Below, piece after piece: positions 9,673 through 19,164 of a DNA stretch of 64,000 nucleotides (the first letter of the stretch is position 1; each line of letters begins with the position of its first letter). The stretch is from Streptomyces katrae. GTDB taxonomy: Bacteria; Actinomycetota; Actinomycetes; Streptomycetales; Streptomycetaceae. The DNA lies in contig NZ_CP020042.1 in assembly GCF_002028425.1 (NCBI RefSeq), positions 434,001 through 498,000 on the forward strand, written 5' to 3'. The translations under genes were made by a program, and so were the position numbers. A model generated the notes under the pieces. It saw only the letters and a program-made list of their open reading frames with translations, searched no databases and was not told where the DNA came from.

Positions 9673-12600
9673 GCGGCAGCCGCGCGGCCCGCGGCCGTCC
9701 GACGCGGCGATCGTCGGGATGGGCGCGGTGTTCCCGGGAGCCGCCGACCTGGCCGCGTACCGGCGCAACCTGTTCTCCGGTGCGGACTGCATCGGCGAGG
9801 TTCCGCCGGAGCGGTGGGACCCGGAGGTGTACTACGACCCGGAGGGCGCCGCCGTCGGCCGTCCCCCGGCCGGGGACCGGTTCTACTGCCGGCGCGGCGG
9901 ATTCGTGGACGGGCTGGCCCAGTTCGACCCGACCCGGTTCGGGATCATGCCGGCCGCCGTGGAGGGGGCGGAGCCGGATCAGCTGCTGGCCCTGCACGCG
10001 ACGGCCGAGGCGATCGCGGACGCGGGCGGTGAGGGGCGGCTGCCGGCCGACCGCTCCCGGATCGGTGTGGTGCTGGGGCGCGGCGGGTTCATGGGGGTGG
10101 CCACCGCCCGGCTGGACCAACGGGTGCGTACGGCACACCAGTTGGCGCAGACGCTGCGGGAGGTGGCGCCGGAGCTCGGGGAACGGCGGATCGCCGAGGT
10201 GCGGTCGGCGTTCCAGGCGGCGCTGGGCCCGGAGCGGCCCGATGCGTCGATCGGGCTGGTTCCCAGCTTCACCGCCGCGCGGACCGCGAACCGGCTGGAC
10301 TTCCGCGGTCCCGCCTACACCCTGGACGCGGCCTGCGCCTCCTCGCTGCTCGCCGTGGACCAGGCGGTCGGGCTGCTGGCGGCCGGGCGCTGCGACGTGG
10401 TGGTCGCGGGGGCGGTGCACCACTGCCACATCGCCACCCTGTGGAGCGTGTTCACACAGCTGCGGGCGCTGAGCCCGAGCGAGCGGATCCGCCCCTTCGA
10501 CCGGCGGGCGGACGGGACGCTGCTGTCCGAGGGGACCGGGGTGGTGCTGCTGAAGCGGCTGGCGGACGCGCGGCGGGACGGCGACCGGGTTTACGCGGTG
10601 GTCCGCGGGACGGGGGTGGACGGGGACGGGAGGGCGGCGAGCCTGATGAGCCCGCTGGTCGCGGGCCAGGTGAGGGCGCTGGAACGGGCCTGGCGGGAGG
10701 CCGGGCTGGATCCGCGGGAGCCGGGCGCGCTGGGACTGGTGGAGGCGCACGGCACGGGCACGCCGGTGGGCGACGCGGCCGAACTGGACACCCTGGCCCG
10801 GGTGTTCGGGCCGCCGGGGCGGGGCGACGGGCCGGGCGTCGGTCTGGGGTCGGTCAAGTCCATGCTGGGGCACACCATGCAGGCCTCCGGCATGGCGGGA
10901 CTGATCAAGGCGGCACTGGCGGTGCACGAGGGGGTGCTGCCGCCGACGCTGCACCTGGAGGATCCCCACCCGGATCTGGCCCGGACCCGGATGCGCCCGG
11001 TGACCGCCGCCGAGCCGTGGGAGCGGGGGGCCGGCCCGCGCCGGGCGGGGGTCAACGCCTTCGGCTTCGGGGGGATCAACGCGCACGTGGTGCTGGAGGA
11101 GGCTCCGGGCGCCGGCCGGCCGGCGGCGCTTCCGGTGCGCAGGTTCCTGCCTCCGGCGGGGCCGGCCGTGCCCGTGGGGACTCCGCGCGCGCCCGGCGAC
11201 GTGCTGCTGCTGGCGGCGCAGGACCCGGCCGGGCTGGCGGCCCTGCTGGCCGCGGATGCTCCCGTGTCCGGAGGGGAGGGGCCCTGCCGGCTCGCGGTGG
11301 TCGGGCCGAGCCCGCAGCGGCTCGCGCTGGCCGCGAAGGCGGTGGCGCGCGGGCGGGCCTGGCGGGGGCGCGGGGACGTGTGGTTCAGTCCGGCGCCGCT
11401 GGGCGGGCGCACGGCGTTCCTGTTCCCGGGCCTGGAGCCGGAGTTCGCCCCGGTGGTGGACGACGTGGCGGACCTGCTGGCACTGCCCCGGCCCCGTCTC
11501 GGGCGCGGTGACGGGCTCGTGGAGCGGGCCCTGGACGCCCTCGCGACGGGCCGCTTCTTCGCCCGCGTGCTGCCGGCGCTCGGCATCGGGGCGGACGTGC
11601 TGGCGGGGCACAGCCTCGGGGAGTGGGCGGCGATGGTCGCCGCCGGCCTCTACCCGCAGGAGGCGGCCGACGCCTTCCTCGACTCGCTGCGGCCGGGCTC
11701 GCTGAAGGTCCCGGACCTCGTGTACGCGGCTCTGGGCTGCGGTGCCGGGCGGGCGCGGGCGGCGCTGCACGGGCTGGACCGGGTGGTGGTCAGCCACGAC
11801 AACTGCCCGCACCAGTCGGTGGTCTGCGGTGAGCCCGACCAAGTGGCGGCGGTGGTCGCGCGGTTGCGCGGGGAGGGGGTGCTCGGGCAGGAACTGCCGT
11901 TCCGTTCGGGGTTCCACACCCCGATGTGGGAGCCGTACCTCGGGCAGGTCCGGGCCGCGTTCGCCCGGCTGCCGCTGCGGCCGGGTGCGGTGCCGGTCTG
12001 GTCGGCCACCACCTGCGCGCCGTTCCCCTCCGGGGAGCGGGAGGTGCGGGAGCTGGTGGTACGCCACCTCCTGGAGCCGGTCCGCTTCCGCGAGCTGACG
12101 CTGCGGCTGTACGAGGAGGAGGGCGTGCGCAGCTTCGTCACACTGGGGCCGGGCAGCCTGCCGGGGTTCGTCGAGGACACCCTGCGCGACCGCCCCCACC
12201 TGTCGGTGGCGGCCTCCTCCCCCCGGCTGACGGGACTGGCGTCCCTGAACCGTCTCTGCGCGGCCCTCTGGGCGGAGGGCCACACCCCTGACTGGGCCAG
12301 GCTCGCGTCCCCGTCCCCGTCCCCGTCCACCGCCCCCGTCTCCCGGCCGGCCCCGCCCCAGGCCGCCACCGGGCCCGCTACCCGGGGGCGCGCCGTTCCG
12401 CTGGATCTCGGTTCCCCGCTCGTCCGCCTGGGCGAAGGGGCCCGGACCGCCCTCGGCGGCCTACCGGCGGCATCGACGGCAGGTTCGTCGCACGCCACCG
12501 GCACGGCAGGCCAGGCCGCTCAGGCGGGTCAGGTCTCGCAGGCAGCCCAGACAGCTCAAGCGGCACAGGCGGCACAGGCCGCTGTGCGTGGCCACCCGGA

Positions 12601-14385
12601 CGGGGCCCGGCCTGGCCTGTCGTCGGCCCCGCCCGCCGGGGCCGACCCCGGGTCCGCCGGGAGCCTGCTGGGGCCGGCCGCCGGCACGGGCACGCGGCCG
12701 CCGGGGCCGGGACAGGGGGTCGGCCCGGCGCCCGTGGTAACCAACGGTGCGGGAAGGGCCACGGGGAAGCTCGGCCTGCGGATCTCCCTCGCCACGTTGC
12801 CCTACGTGCGCGACCACTGCGTGTACCTCCAGCCCGACGGCTGGCCCGAGGAATCCGACCGGTTCCCGGTCGTGCCCATGACCACGATGCTGGAGCTCGC
12901 GGCCGACGCCGCCCGCCGGTACGCCCCGCGCGGCCTCGCCGTCACCGGGTTCGAGGACGTGCGGGCCCTGCGCTGGCTGTCCGTGGAACCGGCCCTCGAC
13001 GTCGTGGCCGAGGTCCGCGACGAGGGGCCGGGGCGGCTCCGGGTGGCGATCGGAGAGTACGCCTCCGTCGTCGTCCTGTTCGGCGAGCGGTACGAGCGGC
13101 CGCCCGCCCCCGACGCCGCTCCCCTGCGCGACCCGCGCCCCGCCCCGTCAGCGCGGCGGCGCTCTACCGTGACCGGTGGATGTTCCACGGGCCGCGCTTC
13201 GCCGCCGTGCACGAGGTGCGCACCGTGGCCGCGGACGGCATCGAGGGGGTCGTGCGGGCGCTCCCCTCCCCGGGGGCCCTCCTCGACGCCGCCGGCCAGC
13301 TGTTCGGGCACTGGATGCAGCTGCGGCTCCCGGTGGACCGGCTGGTGTTCCCGGCCACCGTCGGCCGGATCCGCTTCTACGGGCCGCCGCCGGCGCCCGG
13401 CGAACTGCTGCGCGTCACCGCCCGGGTGCGCGAGGTGCGGGAGGTCACCGTGCGCGGGGACCTCGAGCTGGTCCGGGCCGACGGCGGGGTGTGGGCCCGG
13501 ATCGAGGGGTGGACGTACCGCCGCTTCGGCGCCGACGAACGGGTCTGGCCGATGAAGTTCACCCCCGAGGTGTGCGGCATCGGCGAGCCCCAGCCGGGGG
13601 GTTGGTGCCTGGCCCGGCGGCGCTGGAGCGATCCCGCCTCCCAGGAGCTGGTGATGCGCCGCTACCTGGGCGCCGCGGAACGGGAGGCGTACGGGCGGCT
13701 GTCGCCGCGGGCCCGGGGGCCGTGGCTGCTGGGGCGGATCGCGGCCAAGGACGCCCTGCGGCAGGTGCTGTGGGACGGTGGCGCCGGTCCGGTGTTCCCG
13801 GTGGAGGTGCCCGTCGGCAACGATCCCGCGGGCCGTCCGCTGGCGCTGGGCCCGCTCACCCGGGGCCTTCGGCTGACGATCGCCCACAAGGACCGGATCG
13901 CCGTCGCCCTCGCCGGGCCGGGGCGGGCGCTGGGGATCGACGTGGAGCAGGTGACCGCCGACCCGGACGCGCTGGTCCGGATCGCGCTGGGGCCGGGTGA
14001 ACTCCGCCTCGCCGAGGCCCTGGCCGCCGCGGCGGGTACGGGCCTGGCCTCCGCGCTCACCACCCTGTGGTGCGCCAAGGAGGCCGCGGCCAAGGCGGAG
14101 GGCCGCGGGCTCGGCGGCCGGCCCCGGGACTGGCGGGTCTCGGGCGACCCGGAGGCCGGCCCGGACGGCGGCGGTCTGCTGGTGCACTCCCCCGGCGGCC
14201 ACCCGTACCCGGTCCGCACCACCCTGCTCTCCACCACCCCGGCCGCCACCGCCGCGCCCGGCACCCACCCGGGCGGCACCGCCCCGTCCGGCACCGCCCC
14301 GCCCGACCACGTCGTCGCCTGGACCGCCCAAGGCCCGGCGGCCGGCGTCCCCTTCGACCTCACGGAGACACACCATGGCATCTGA
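9665..14385 (+). CDS. PUFA-synthase-like megasynthase B: KS-AT-DH-phosphopantetheinyl transferase (one apparent frameshift)
   Basis: Second megasynthase, about 1,573 residues after repair. Ketosynthase at 13-479 with Cys224 in DAACASS, His362 in EAHGTGT and His403. An AT-like domain (about 583-870) keeps GHSLGE (Ser650), but the usual FPGQG reads FPGLE, so its acyl specificity or activity is doubtful. An Ala/Gln-rich linker follows, then a double-hotdog dehydratase (His1051 in VRDHCVY; LLDAAGQL in the second half). The C-terminus is a Sfp-type PPTase (GIDVEQV, WCAKEAAAK), so the system probably activates its own ACPs. The frame shifts by -1 at 13138-13146; one extra C restores a continuous dehydratase. 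ATG 9665 follows GGAGGGGGAC. Overlaps the ACP gene by 11 bp. Confidence 0.83.
12490..12590 (+). repeat. Ala/Gln-rich imperfect repeat linker in megasynthase B
   Basis: Imperfect repeats of GCACAGGCG/GCTCAGGCG-type units encode QAAQ and QAGQ runs between the AT-like domain and the dehydratase. This is a flexible interdomain linker; no separate function is implied. Confidence 0.7.
13138..13146 (+). other. Apparent -1 frameshift in megasynthase B (C runs)
   Basis: Frame 2 carries the first dehydratase hotdog up to about 13135. Frame 1 carries the rest from PVSAAALYRDRW onward. Adding one C to either CCCC run (13138-13141 or 13143-13146) restores one open frame through the PPTase. Confidence 0.8.
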
Positions 14386-14764
14386 CGTCCTCGCCGAGAT
14401 CACCGGCATGCTGGTGGAGATCGTCGGCGACGAGTACCTCCTCGCGGACGAGGTGACGATGCGGACGACCTTCAACGAGGACCTCGCCCTGGAGAGCGTC
14501 GAGTTCGTCGCCCTGGCCGAGGCGCTGCACCACCGCTACGGCGCGGAGGTGGACCTGATGGGCTTCCTTGCGGAGAAGGACATGGAGGCGATCCTGGCCA
14601 TGTCCGTGGGCGAACTCGTCACCCACATCGGCCGGATCACCCATCACTCGCTCGCGCGCACCCCGTCCGCCTCCCCGCCCTCGTCGTCCTCGTCGCCCTC
14701 CCCGTCCTCGTCGCCCTCCGGGTCCTCGTCGTCCTCGTCGTCCTCGTCCCGCGCGGCCGGCTGA
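14375..14764 (+). CDS. Free-standing acyl carrier protein with serine-rich tail
   Basis: 129 residues. Residues 1-85 are an acyl carrier protein with the phosphopantetheine serine at Ser41 in the LALESVEF context. The C-terminal 35 residues are almost all Ser and Pro, encoded by a TCG/TCC repeat. ATG 14375 lies inside the end of megasynthase B (11-bp overlap), so translation is likely coupled. It would carry the starter, or accept the finished chain for the hydrolase and transferase encoded next. The PPTase fused to megasynthase B is the likely activator. Its exact step is not visible. Confidence 0.85.
   Translation: MASDVLAEITGMLVEIVGDEYLLADEVTMRTTFNEDLALESVEFVALAEALHHRYGAEVDLMGFLAEKDMEAILAMSVGELVTHIGRITHHSLARTPSASPPSSSSSPSPSSSPSGSSSSSSSSSRAAG
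14690..14755 (+). repeat. Poly-serine coding microsatellite in the ACP tail
   Basis: Runs of TCC/TCG/TCCTCG trinucleotides encode the Ser/Pro tail of the ACP. This is low-complexity sequence likely to vary in length between strains. Confidence 0.75.
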
Positions 14765-14771
14765 GGCCGCC

Positions 14772-15593
14772 GTGTCCTTCGTCCGCGCGGGTTCCCTGCG
14801 CTTACACGTGCAACAGCTGCCGGCCGCCGTGCCGGCCGGCCCCGACGAGCCGCTGGTGGTCTTCCTCCACGGCCTCGTCGTCGACAACCTGTCCTCCTTC
14901 TACTGCCCCCTGGCCCTGCCGGCCGTCCGGGCCGGGCACGAGGTCCTCCTGTACGACCTGCGCGGCCACGGCCGCACCGAGCGCCCGGCCTCCGGCTACG
15001 ACAGCCACACCGCCGTGGCGGACCTCCTCGGGCTGCTCGGCGCGCTCGGCCTCGGACGGCGCCCGCTCCACCTGGTCGGCAACAGCTACGGCGGCACCCT
15101 TGCCCTGCACGCCGCCCTGGCCCGGCCCGACCTGGTCACCGGGCTCACCCTCCTCGAACCGCCGCTCAGCGGGCCCTGGGTGGAGAACATGCTGGACACC
15201 CTGTCCGCCGCCGCCCTCAGCCTGGAGGACAGCCCGGTGCCGGAGGAACTGCTCGGGCTGCGCCTGCGCAAGGCCGCCCGTCTCACGGCCATCGCGGAGG
15301 CGCTCCTCAACCACACCTCACTGATCGACGACATCGCCCGCAGCCGGACCTTCACCCCGGCGGACTACGCCCGGCTGCGCTGCCCGGTGCTGGTCGTGTG
15401 CGGGGAGCACTCCGAACTGGTTCCGGGTGCCAGGGAGTTGGTCCGGAACGCGGCGCGTGCCAGGTTGCGGATCCTGCCGGGGCTGGGGCACGACGTGCTC
15501 AAGGAGAGCAGCGGGGTGCTGCGGCGCGCCGTCCTGGCCCATCTCGGTGCGACGGCGGCCCGGCGGCCGCGGGCGGGGGCTCTGGTGCCATGA
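14772..15593 (+). CDS. Alpha/beta hydrolase, probable chain-release or thioesterase-like enzyme of the lipid cluster
   Basis: 273 residues with the alpha/beta-hydrolase plan: oxyanion region FLHGLVVDN, DLRGHGRTERP, nucleophile Ser in GNSYGG, and a late His in LPGLGHDV. Position directly after the ACP suggests it releases or transfers the acyl chain, but a cluster-specific esterase role fits too. GTG 14772 begins 8 bp after the ACP stop and has GAGG just upstream. Codon 11 (14802-14804) is TTA, so translation should need the bldA tRNA. Because the next genes overlap by 4 bp each, a stall here could also reduce their expression. The stop overlaps the ATG of the glycosyltransferase. Confidence 0.8.
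   Translation: MSFVRAGSLRLHVQQLPAAVPAGPDEPLVVFLHGLVVDNLSSFYCPLALPAVRAGHEVLLYDLRGHGRTERPASGYDSHTAVADLLGLLGALGLGRRPLHLVGNSYGGTLALHAALARPDLVTGLTLLEPPLSGPWVENMLDTLSAAALSLEDSPVPEELLGLRLRKAARLTAIAEALLNHTSLIDDIARSRTFTPADYARLRCPVLVVCGEHSELVPGARELVRNAARARLRILPGLGHDVLKESSGVLRRAVLAHLGATAARRPRAGALVP
14802..14804 (+). other. TTA (bldA) codon near the start of the hydrolase gene
   Basis: From GTG 14772, codon 11 is TTA (between CGC and CAC). This depends on the chosen start; a GTG at 14808 would avoid it, but that GTG has no ribosome site and would cut the first beta strand. Confidence 0.75.
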
Positions 15594-16771
15594 GGGTGCT
15601 CTTCACCGTGCCCCCGCTGGCGGGGCACGTCAATCCGACCGCCGCCGTGGGGGCCGAACTGGCCGCCCGGGGGCACGAGGTGGCGTGGACCGGGCCTGCG
15701 CCGGCGCTGGCCCGGCTGCTGCCCGGCCGGGCCCGGATCCTGCCGGCCGGGGAGGAGGACGCGGGCGGCGGGGGCGCGGCGGGCGGTTATGCGGCGCTGC
15801 ACGAGCGGTGGCGTGATCTGCGCGGGGTCGGGGCGCTGCGGTTCCTGTGGGAGGAGGCGCTGGTGCCGCTAGCCCGGGCGATGGTGCCGGGGGTGGAGCG
15901 GGCCGCCGCCGGGTTCGCGCCGGACCTGATGGTCTGCGACCAGCAGGCCCTGGCGGGGCCGCTGGTCGCGCGGCGGCTCGGGATTCCGTGGGTGACCTCG
16001 GCGACCACGTCGGCCGAACTCACCCGTCCCTTCGCCGATTTCCCGAAGGTCGGGGAGTGGGTGGACGAGCGGATCTCGGGGCTGCTGGCGGAGTTCGGCG
16101 ACACCGGCGGGGGCTGGGACCCGCGCTTCTCCGACCGTCTGGTGCTGGTCTTCTCGACGCCCGGACTCGTGGGCGCGCAGGAGGGGTACCCGGATCACTA
16201 CGCCTTCGTGGGGCCGGCCTTCGGGGCCCGCCCGGCCGTTCCGGGGTTCCCGTGGCAGCGGCTGGACCCGGACCGGCTGCGGGTGCTGGTGTCCCTGGGC
16301 ACCCTCAACCAGGAGGCCGGCGCCCGGTTCTACCGGGCCGTACTGGGCGCGGCCGCGCAGCTCGCCGCACGGGTGCAGCTGGTGCTGGCGGCTCCCGCCG
16401 CGCTGGTGGGGGACGCACCCGGACACATGATCCTTCAGGAGCGGGTGCCACAGCTGGAGTTGCTGCCGCACCTGGACGCGGTGGTCTGCCACGGCGGACA
16501 CAACACCGTCTGCGAGGCGCTGGCGTTCGGACTGCCGCTGGTGGTGGCACCGATCCGGGACGACCAGCCGATCGTGGCCCGGCAGGTCGTCCTCGCGGGG
16601 GCCGGGGTCCGGCTCCGGTTCGCCCGGACCGGGGCCGGGGAACTGCGTGACGCGCTCACGGCCGTGCTGGACCGGCCCGGCCCCCGCCGGGCCGCCCGGA
16701 AGATTCAGGCCTCCTTCTCCGCGGCGGGCGGAGCCGCCGCCGCGGCCGACCGGTTGGAGAAGCTGACATGA
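15590..16771 (+). CDS. GT1-family (macrolide-type) UDP-glycosyltransferase
   Basis: 393 residues with the GT-B fold of family 1. The N-terminus is MRVLFTVPPLAGHVNP, and the C-terminal nucleotide-sugar motif is VCHGGHNTVCEALAFGLPLVV with the DDQP signature after it. Relatives glycosylate macrolides, lipids and aromatic polyketides. Here it most likely glycosylates the lipid product, making this a glycolipid cluster. Sugar and acceptor are not predictable. ATG 15590 overlaps the hydrolase stop (ATGA), and its own stop overlaps the next ATG. Confidence 0.88.
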   Translation: MRVLFTVPPLAGHVNPTAAVGAELAARGHEVAWTGPAPALARLLPGRARILPAGEEDAGGGGAAGGYAALHERWRDLRGVGALRFLWEEALVPLARAMVPGVERAAAGFAPDLMVCDQQALAGPLVARRLGIPWVTSATTSAELTRPFADFPKVGEWVDERISGLLAEFGDTGGGWDPRFSDRLVLVFSTPGLVGAQEGYPDHYAFVGPAFGARPAVPGFPWQRLDPDRLRVLVSLGTLNQEAGARFYRAVLGAAAQLAARVQLVLAAPAALVGDAPGHMILQERVPQLELLPHLDAVVCHGGHNTVCEALAFGLPLVVAPIRDDQPIVARQVVLAGAGVRLRFARTGAGELRDALTAVLDRPGPRRAARKIQASFSAAGGAAAAADRLEKLT

Positions 16772-19164
16772 CGAGTCCCCCGCTCTCCCGGGTCCGCTGG
16801 ACCTCTGCGGTGCTCCTGGCCGCGCTCGGCGCGGGCACCGTACGGGCCGGCCGGCGGCTCCGCGCGGTCCCGGTGCTGCCCGCCGCCCCGCCGGCGGCGG
16901 CCGGGCTGCCCGGGGCCGCCGGGTGGCGGCTGCTCACCGCCCCGGGGGTGGTGCCGGACGCGGCCACCTTCCTGGCGGCCCGCGCGTACGCGGACCGGGA
17001 GGGGCTGCGGGTGCTGGACCTGCTGCCCGCCGATCTCGAGGCCGAACGGGTCCTGGGCCTGTTGCGCCTGGTGGATCCCACCGGGTACCGGCAGGACCGC
17101 CTCGGGGAGGGGCGTGGCGCCGGGTTCGCGGTCCTGGTCGCCGAGGAGGCGCTGGCACGGGCAGGGGTGGAGCCGGGTGGCCCCCGGCCGAAGCCGGCGG
17201 AACTCATGGCGCTGGTCCGGCGTTTGAAGGAGTACGCCGCCGGAGCCACGGGCCTGGCCATCGCCCCGGGCCTGAGCTGCGGCCTGTCGTCCCGCCCCAC
17301 CGCAGGCCCCGGCCCGTCCCAGGCCACCGGGTCCGCAACGGCACCGCTGGTGGCGGCAGAGGCGGGGGCGCCGGGGCGCCGAGGGACCGGACCCCATGGG
17401 GCCGCCGGGCCTGAGACGGCAAAGGCCCCGGCGGCAACACCCGGGCCGACCCAGCCCCGGCGGACCACGGCACCACCGGCCGAAGCCCAGGCCGCGGGGG
17501 CTCAGACGGCGGGGGCTCAGGCGGCGGGGGCCCAAGGAGCCGGGGCCCTGCCGTACGCGGCCCCGGAGCCCCGGGGCGGTGCGGCCGGGGCACTGGCAGC
17601 CGCGAATCCGTCGACCGAGGGCCGGGCGGCGGGCCTCGGCAAGCCACGGGTAGCGGTTGGCTGGGCCAAGGCCCGGAAGAGCCGAGCGCTGGTGGCCGCC
17701 TTGGTGGTGGCCGGGCGGTGGAAGGCCGAGGCGCTGAGGGCCGGGCTCCGGAACGCCGAGGACCAGGGGGCCGGGGCGGCGGATGGCGGAACGCGGAGGG
17801 CCGGGCCGCCCCGGACCGGGGCAGTGGCGGGCCGGGCCCGTGTGGCCGAGTTGCGGGCGCAAGGTCTGCCGCCCGGGGCCGTGTCCGTCGCCCAGCTGGC
17901 CGGGCTGGCGCTGCTCGGCGGCGTCGCCCTGCGCCAGGGCCGGTGGGGGGCGGCGGCGGCCGGGCTGTACTGGCTCCAGCCGTACCTCGCGCTCGGCGGC
18001 CCCCGCTCCCCGCTGCGCCCCGCCGACCTGGCCCGGGCCACCGCCGCCCGGCCGGTGCGCTCCCTGCGCACCGCCCTGCGGACGGGACTGGCGGCAGCCG
18101 GCCAGGGACGGGAGGACGGACGGGACACCGCTGCCACGGTGGCGGCCGCGTACCGGGCCGACCTGTCCGGCGGGACGGAGCGGTTCCTCGAACCGCGCCG
18201 GCCGGACTGCCCCTGGTGCGGCTCGGACCGGCTCACGGTCCGCGTCCGGGTGCCGGACCTGCTCCAGGGCAAGCCCGGGCGGTTCACCCTGGAGCGGTGC
18301 GGTGACTGCGGGCACGTCTTCCAGAACCCCCGGCTGACGCCGGAGGGGCTGGAGTTCTACTACCGGGACTTCTACGACGGGCGCGGCGGCGAGGGCGCCG
18401 GCCAGGTCTTCGGGCGGCTCGGTGCCACGTACCGGCGGCGGGCCGAGATGCTCCTCCCGTACGCCGATCCGGCGTCCTGGCTGGACGTCGGCACCGGGCA
18501 CGGGCACTTCTGCAACGCGGCACGGACGGTCTGGCCCGGGACCCGGTTCGACGGGCTCGACATGGGCGACGGGGTGCTGGAGGCGGAACGGCGCGGCTGG
18601 GTGGAGGCCGGCTTCCGGGGACAGTTCCCGGAGTACGCGCAGAAGCTGGCCGGCCGGTACGAGGTCGTCAGCATGTACCACTACCTGGAGCACACCCGCG
18701 ATCCGCTCGCCGAACTGGACGCGGCGGCCATCGCCTTGACACCGGGCGGCTTCCTGGCGATCGAGCTCCCCGATCCGCAGTCGCGGATGGCCGCGCTGCT
18801 GGGGCCGGCCTGGCTGCCCTGGTTCCAGCCGCAGCACCAGCACCTGATGCCGGCCGCGAACCTGCGGGAGGCGCTGGCCGACCGGGGGTTCACGGTGCTG
18901 GCGGAGGAACACGGCCCCGCCCACCAGGGCAACGACTTCTTCGGCGCGGTGGCCCTGACCGCGACCCGGCTGGGCCCGGATCCGGACCGGCCCTGGGGTC
19001 CCCCGGCCACGACCGGCGCCCGGGTCCGCGCGGGGGCCGTACGCGCGGCGGCCGTGCCGTGCTTCGCCGCCGCGGCGGTCCTCGACGCCCTCCGCACGGC
19101 GGCGGCCCGCGCCACAGACGGCGGGAACGCCTACCGCATGCTGGCCCGCAAGGACACCCGATGA
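16768..19164 (+). CDS. SAM-dependent methyltransferase with zinc-ribbon and a large uncharacterised N-terminal domain
   Basis: 798 residues. The C-terminal 330 residues are a class I methyltransferase preceded by a zinc ribbon (CPWC near 475, CGDC near 510), followed by NPRLTPEGLEFYY and the SAM-binding LDVGTGHGHF. The N-terminal 170 residues (VVPDAATFLAARAYADREGL and onward) are unlike the methyltransferase and not recognised by me. An Ala-rich linker with AQAAGA repeats and one hydrophobic stretch (about 375-410) separates the halves. It may methylate the sugar or lipid. ATGA overlaps occur on both sides. Confidence 0.78.
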   Translation: MTSPPLSRVRWTSAVLLAALGAGTVRAGRRLRAVPVLPAAPPAAAGLPGAAGWRLLTAPGVVPDAATFLAARAYADREGLRVLDLLPADLEAERVLGLLRLVDPTGYRQDRLGEGRGAGFAVLVAEEALARAGVEPGGPRPKPAELMALVRRLKEYAAGATGLAIAPGLSCGLSSRPTAGPGPSQATGSATAPLVAAEAGAPGRRGTGPHGAAGPETAKAPAATPGPTQPRRTTAPPAEAQAAGAQTAGAQAAGAQGAGALPYAAPEPRGGAAGALAAANPSTEGRAAGLGKPRVAVGWAKARKSRALVAALVVAGRWKAEALRAGLRNAEDQGAGAADGGTRRAGPPRTGAVAGRARVAELRAQGLPPGAVSVAQLAGLALLGGVALRQGRWGAAAAGLYWLQPYLALGGPRSPLRPADLARATAARPVRSLRTALRTGLAAAGQGREDGRDTAATVAAAYRADLSGGTERFLEPRRPDCPWCGSDRLTVRVRVPDLLQGKPGRFTLERCGDCGHVFQNPRLTPEGLEFYYRDFYDGRGGEGAGQVFGRLGATYRRRAEMLLPYADPASWLDVGTGHGHFCNAARTVWPGTRFDGLDMGDGVLEAERRGWVEAGFRGQFPEYAQKLAGRYEVVSMYHYLEHTRDPLAELDAAAIALTPGGFLAIELPDPQSRMAALLGPAWLPWFQPQHQHLMPAANLREALADRGFTVLAEEHGPAHQGNDFFGAVALTATRLGPDPDRPWGPPATTGARVRAGAVRAAAVPCFAAAAVLDALRTAAARATDGGNAYRMLARKDTR
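17491..17545 (+). repeat. AQAAGA-type coding repeat in the methyltransferase linker
   Basis: Four near-identical 15-bp units (GGGGCTCAGGCGGCG-like) encode GAQAA/GAQTA. This flexible linker repeat resembles the repeat linkers in both megasynthases. Confidence 0.65.

Noticed and set aside
8196..13146. Programmed -1 frameshifting in the two megasynthases
   Set aside because: Four other unrelated genes in the window show the same one-base loss in G/C runs, and no slippery heptamer or stimulatory structure was recognised. Assembly error is simpler.
13180..14385. A stand-alone PPTase gene starting at 13180
   Set aside because: The sequence from 13180 begins inside the second hotdog of the dehydratase (FHGPRFAAV) and lacks a ribosome site. 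It is the continuation of megasynthase B.
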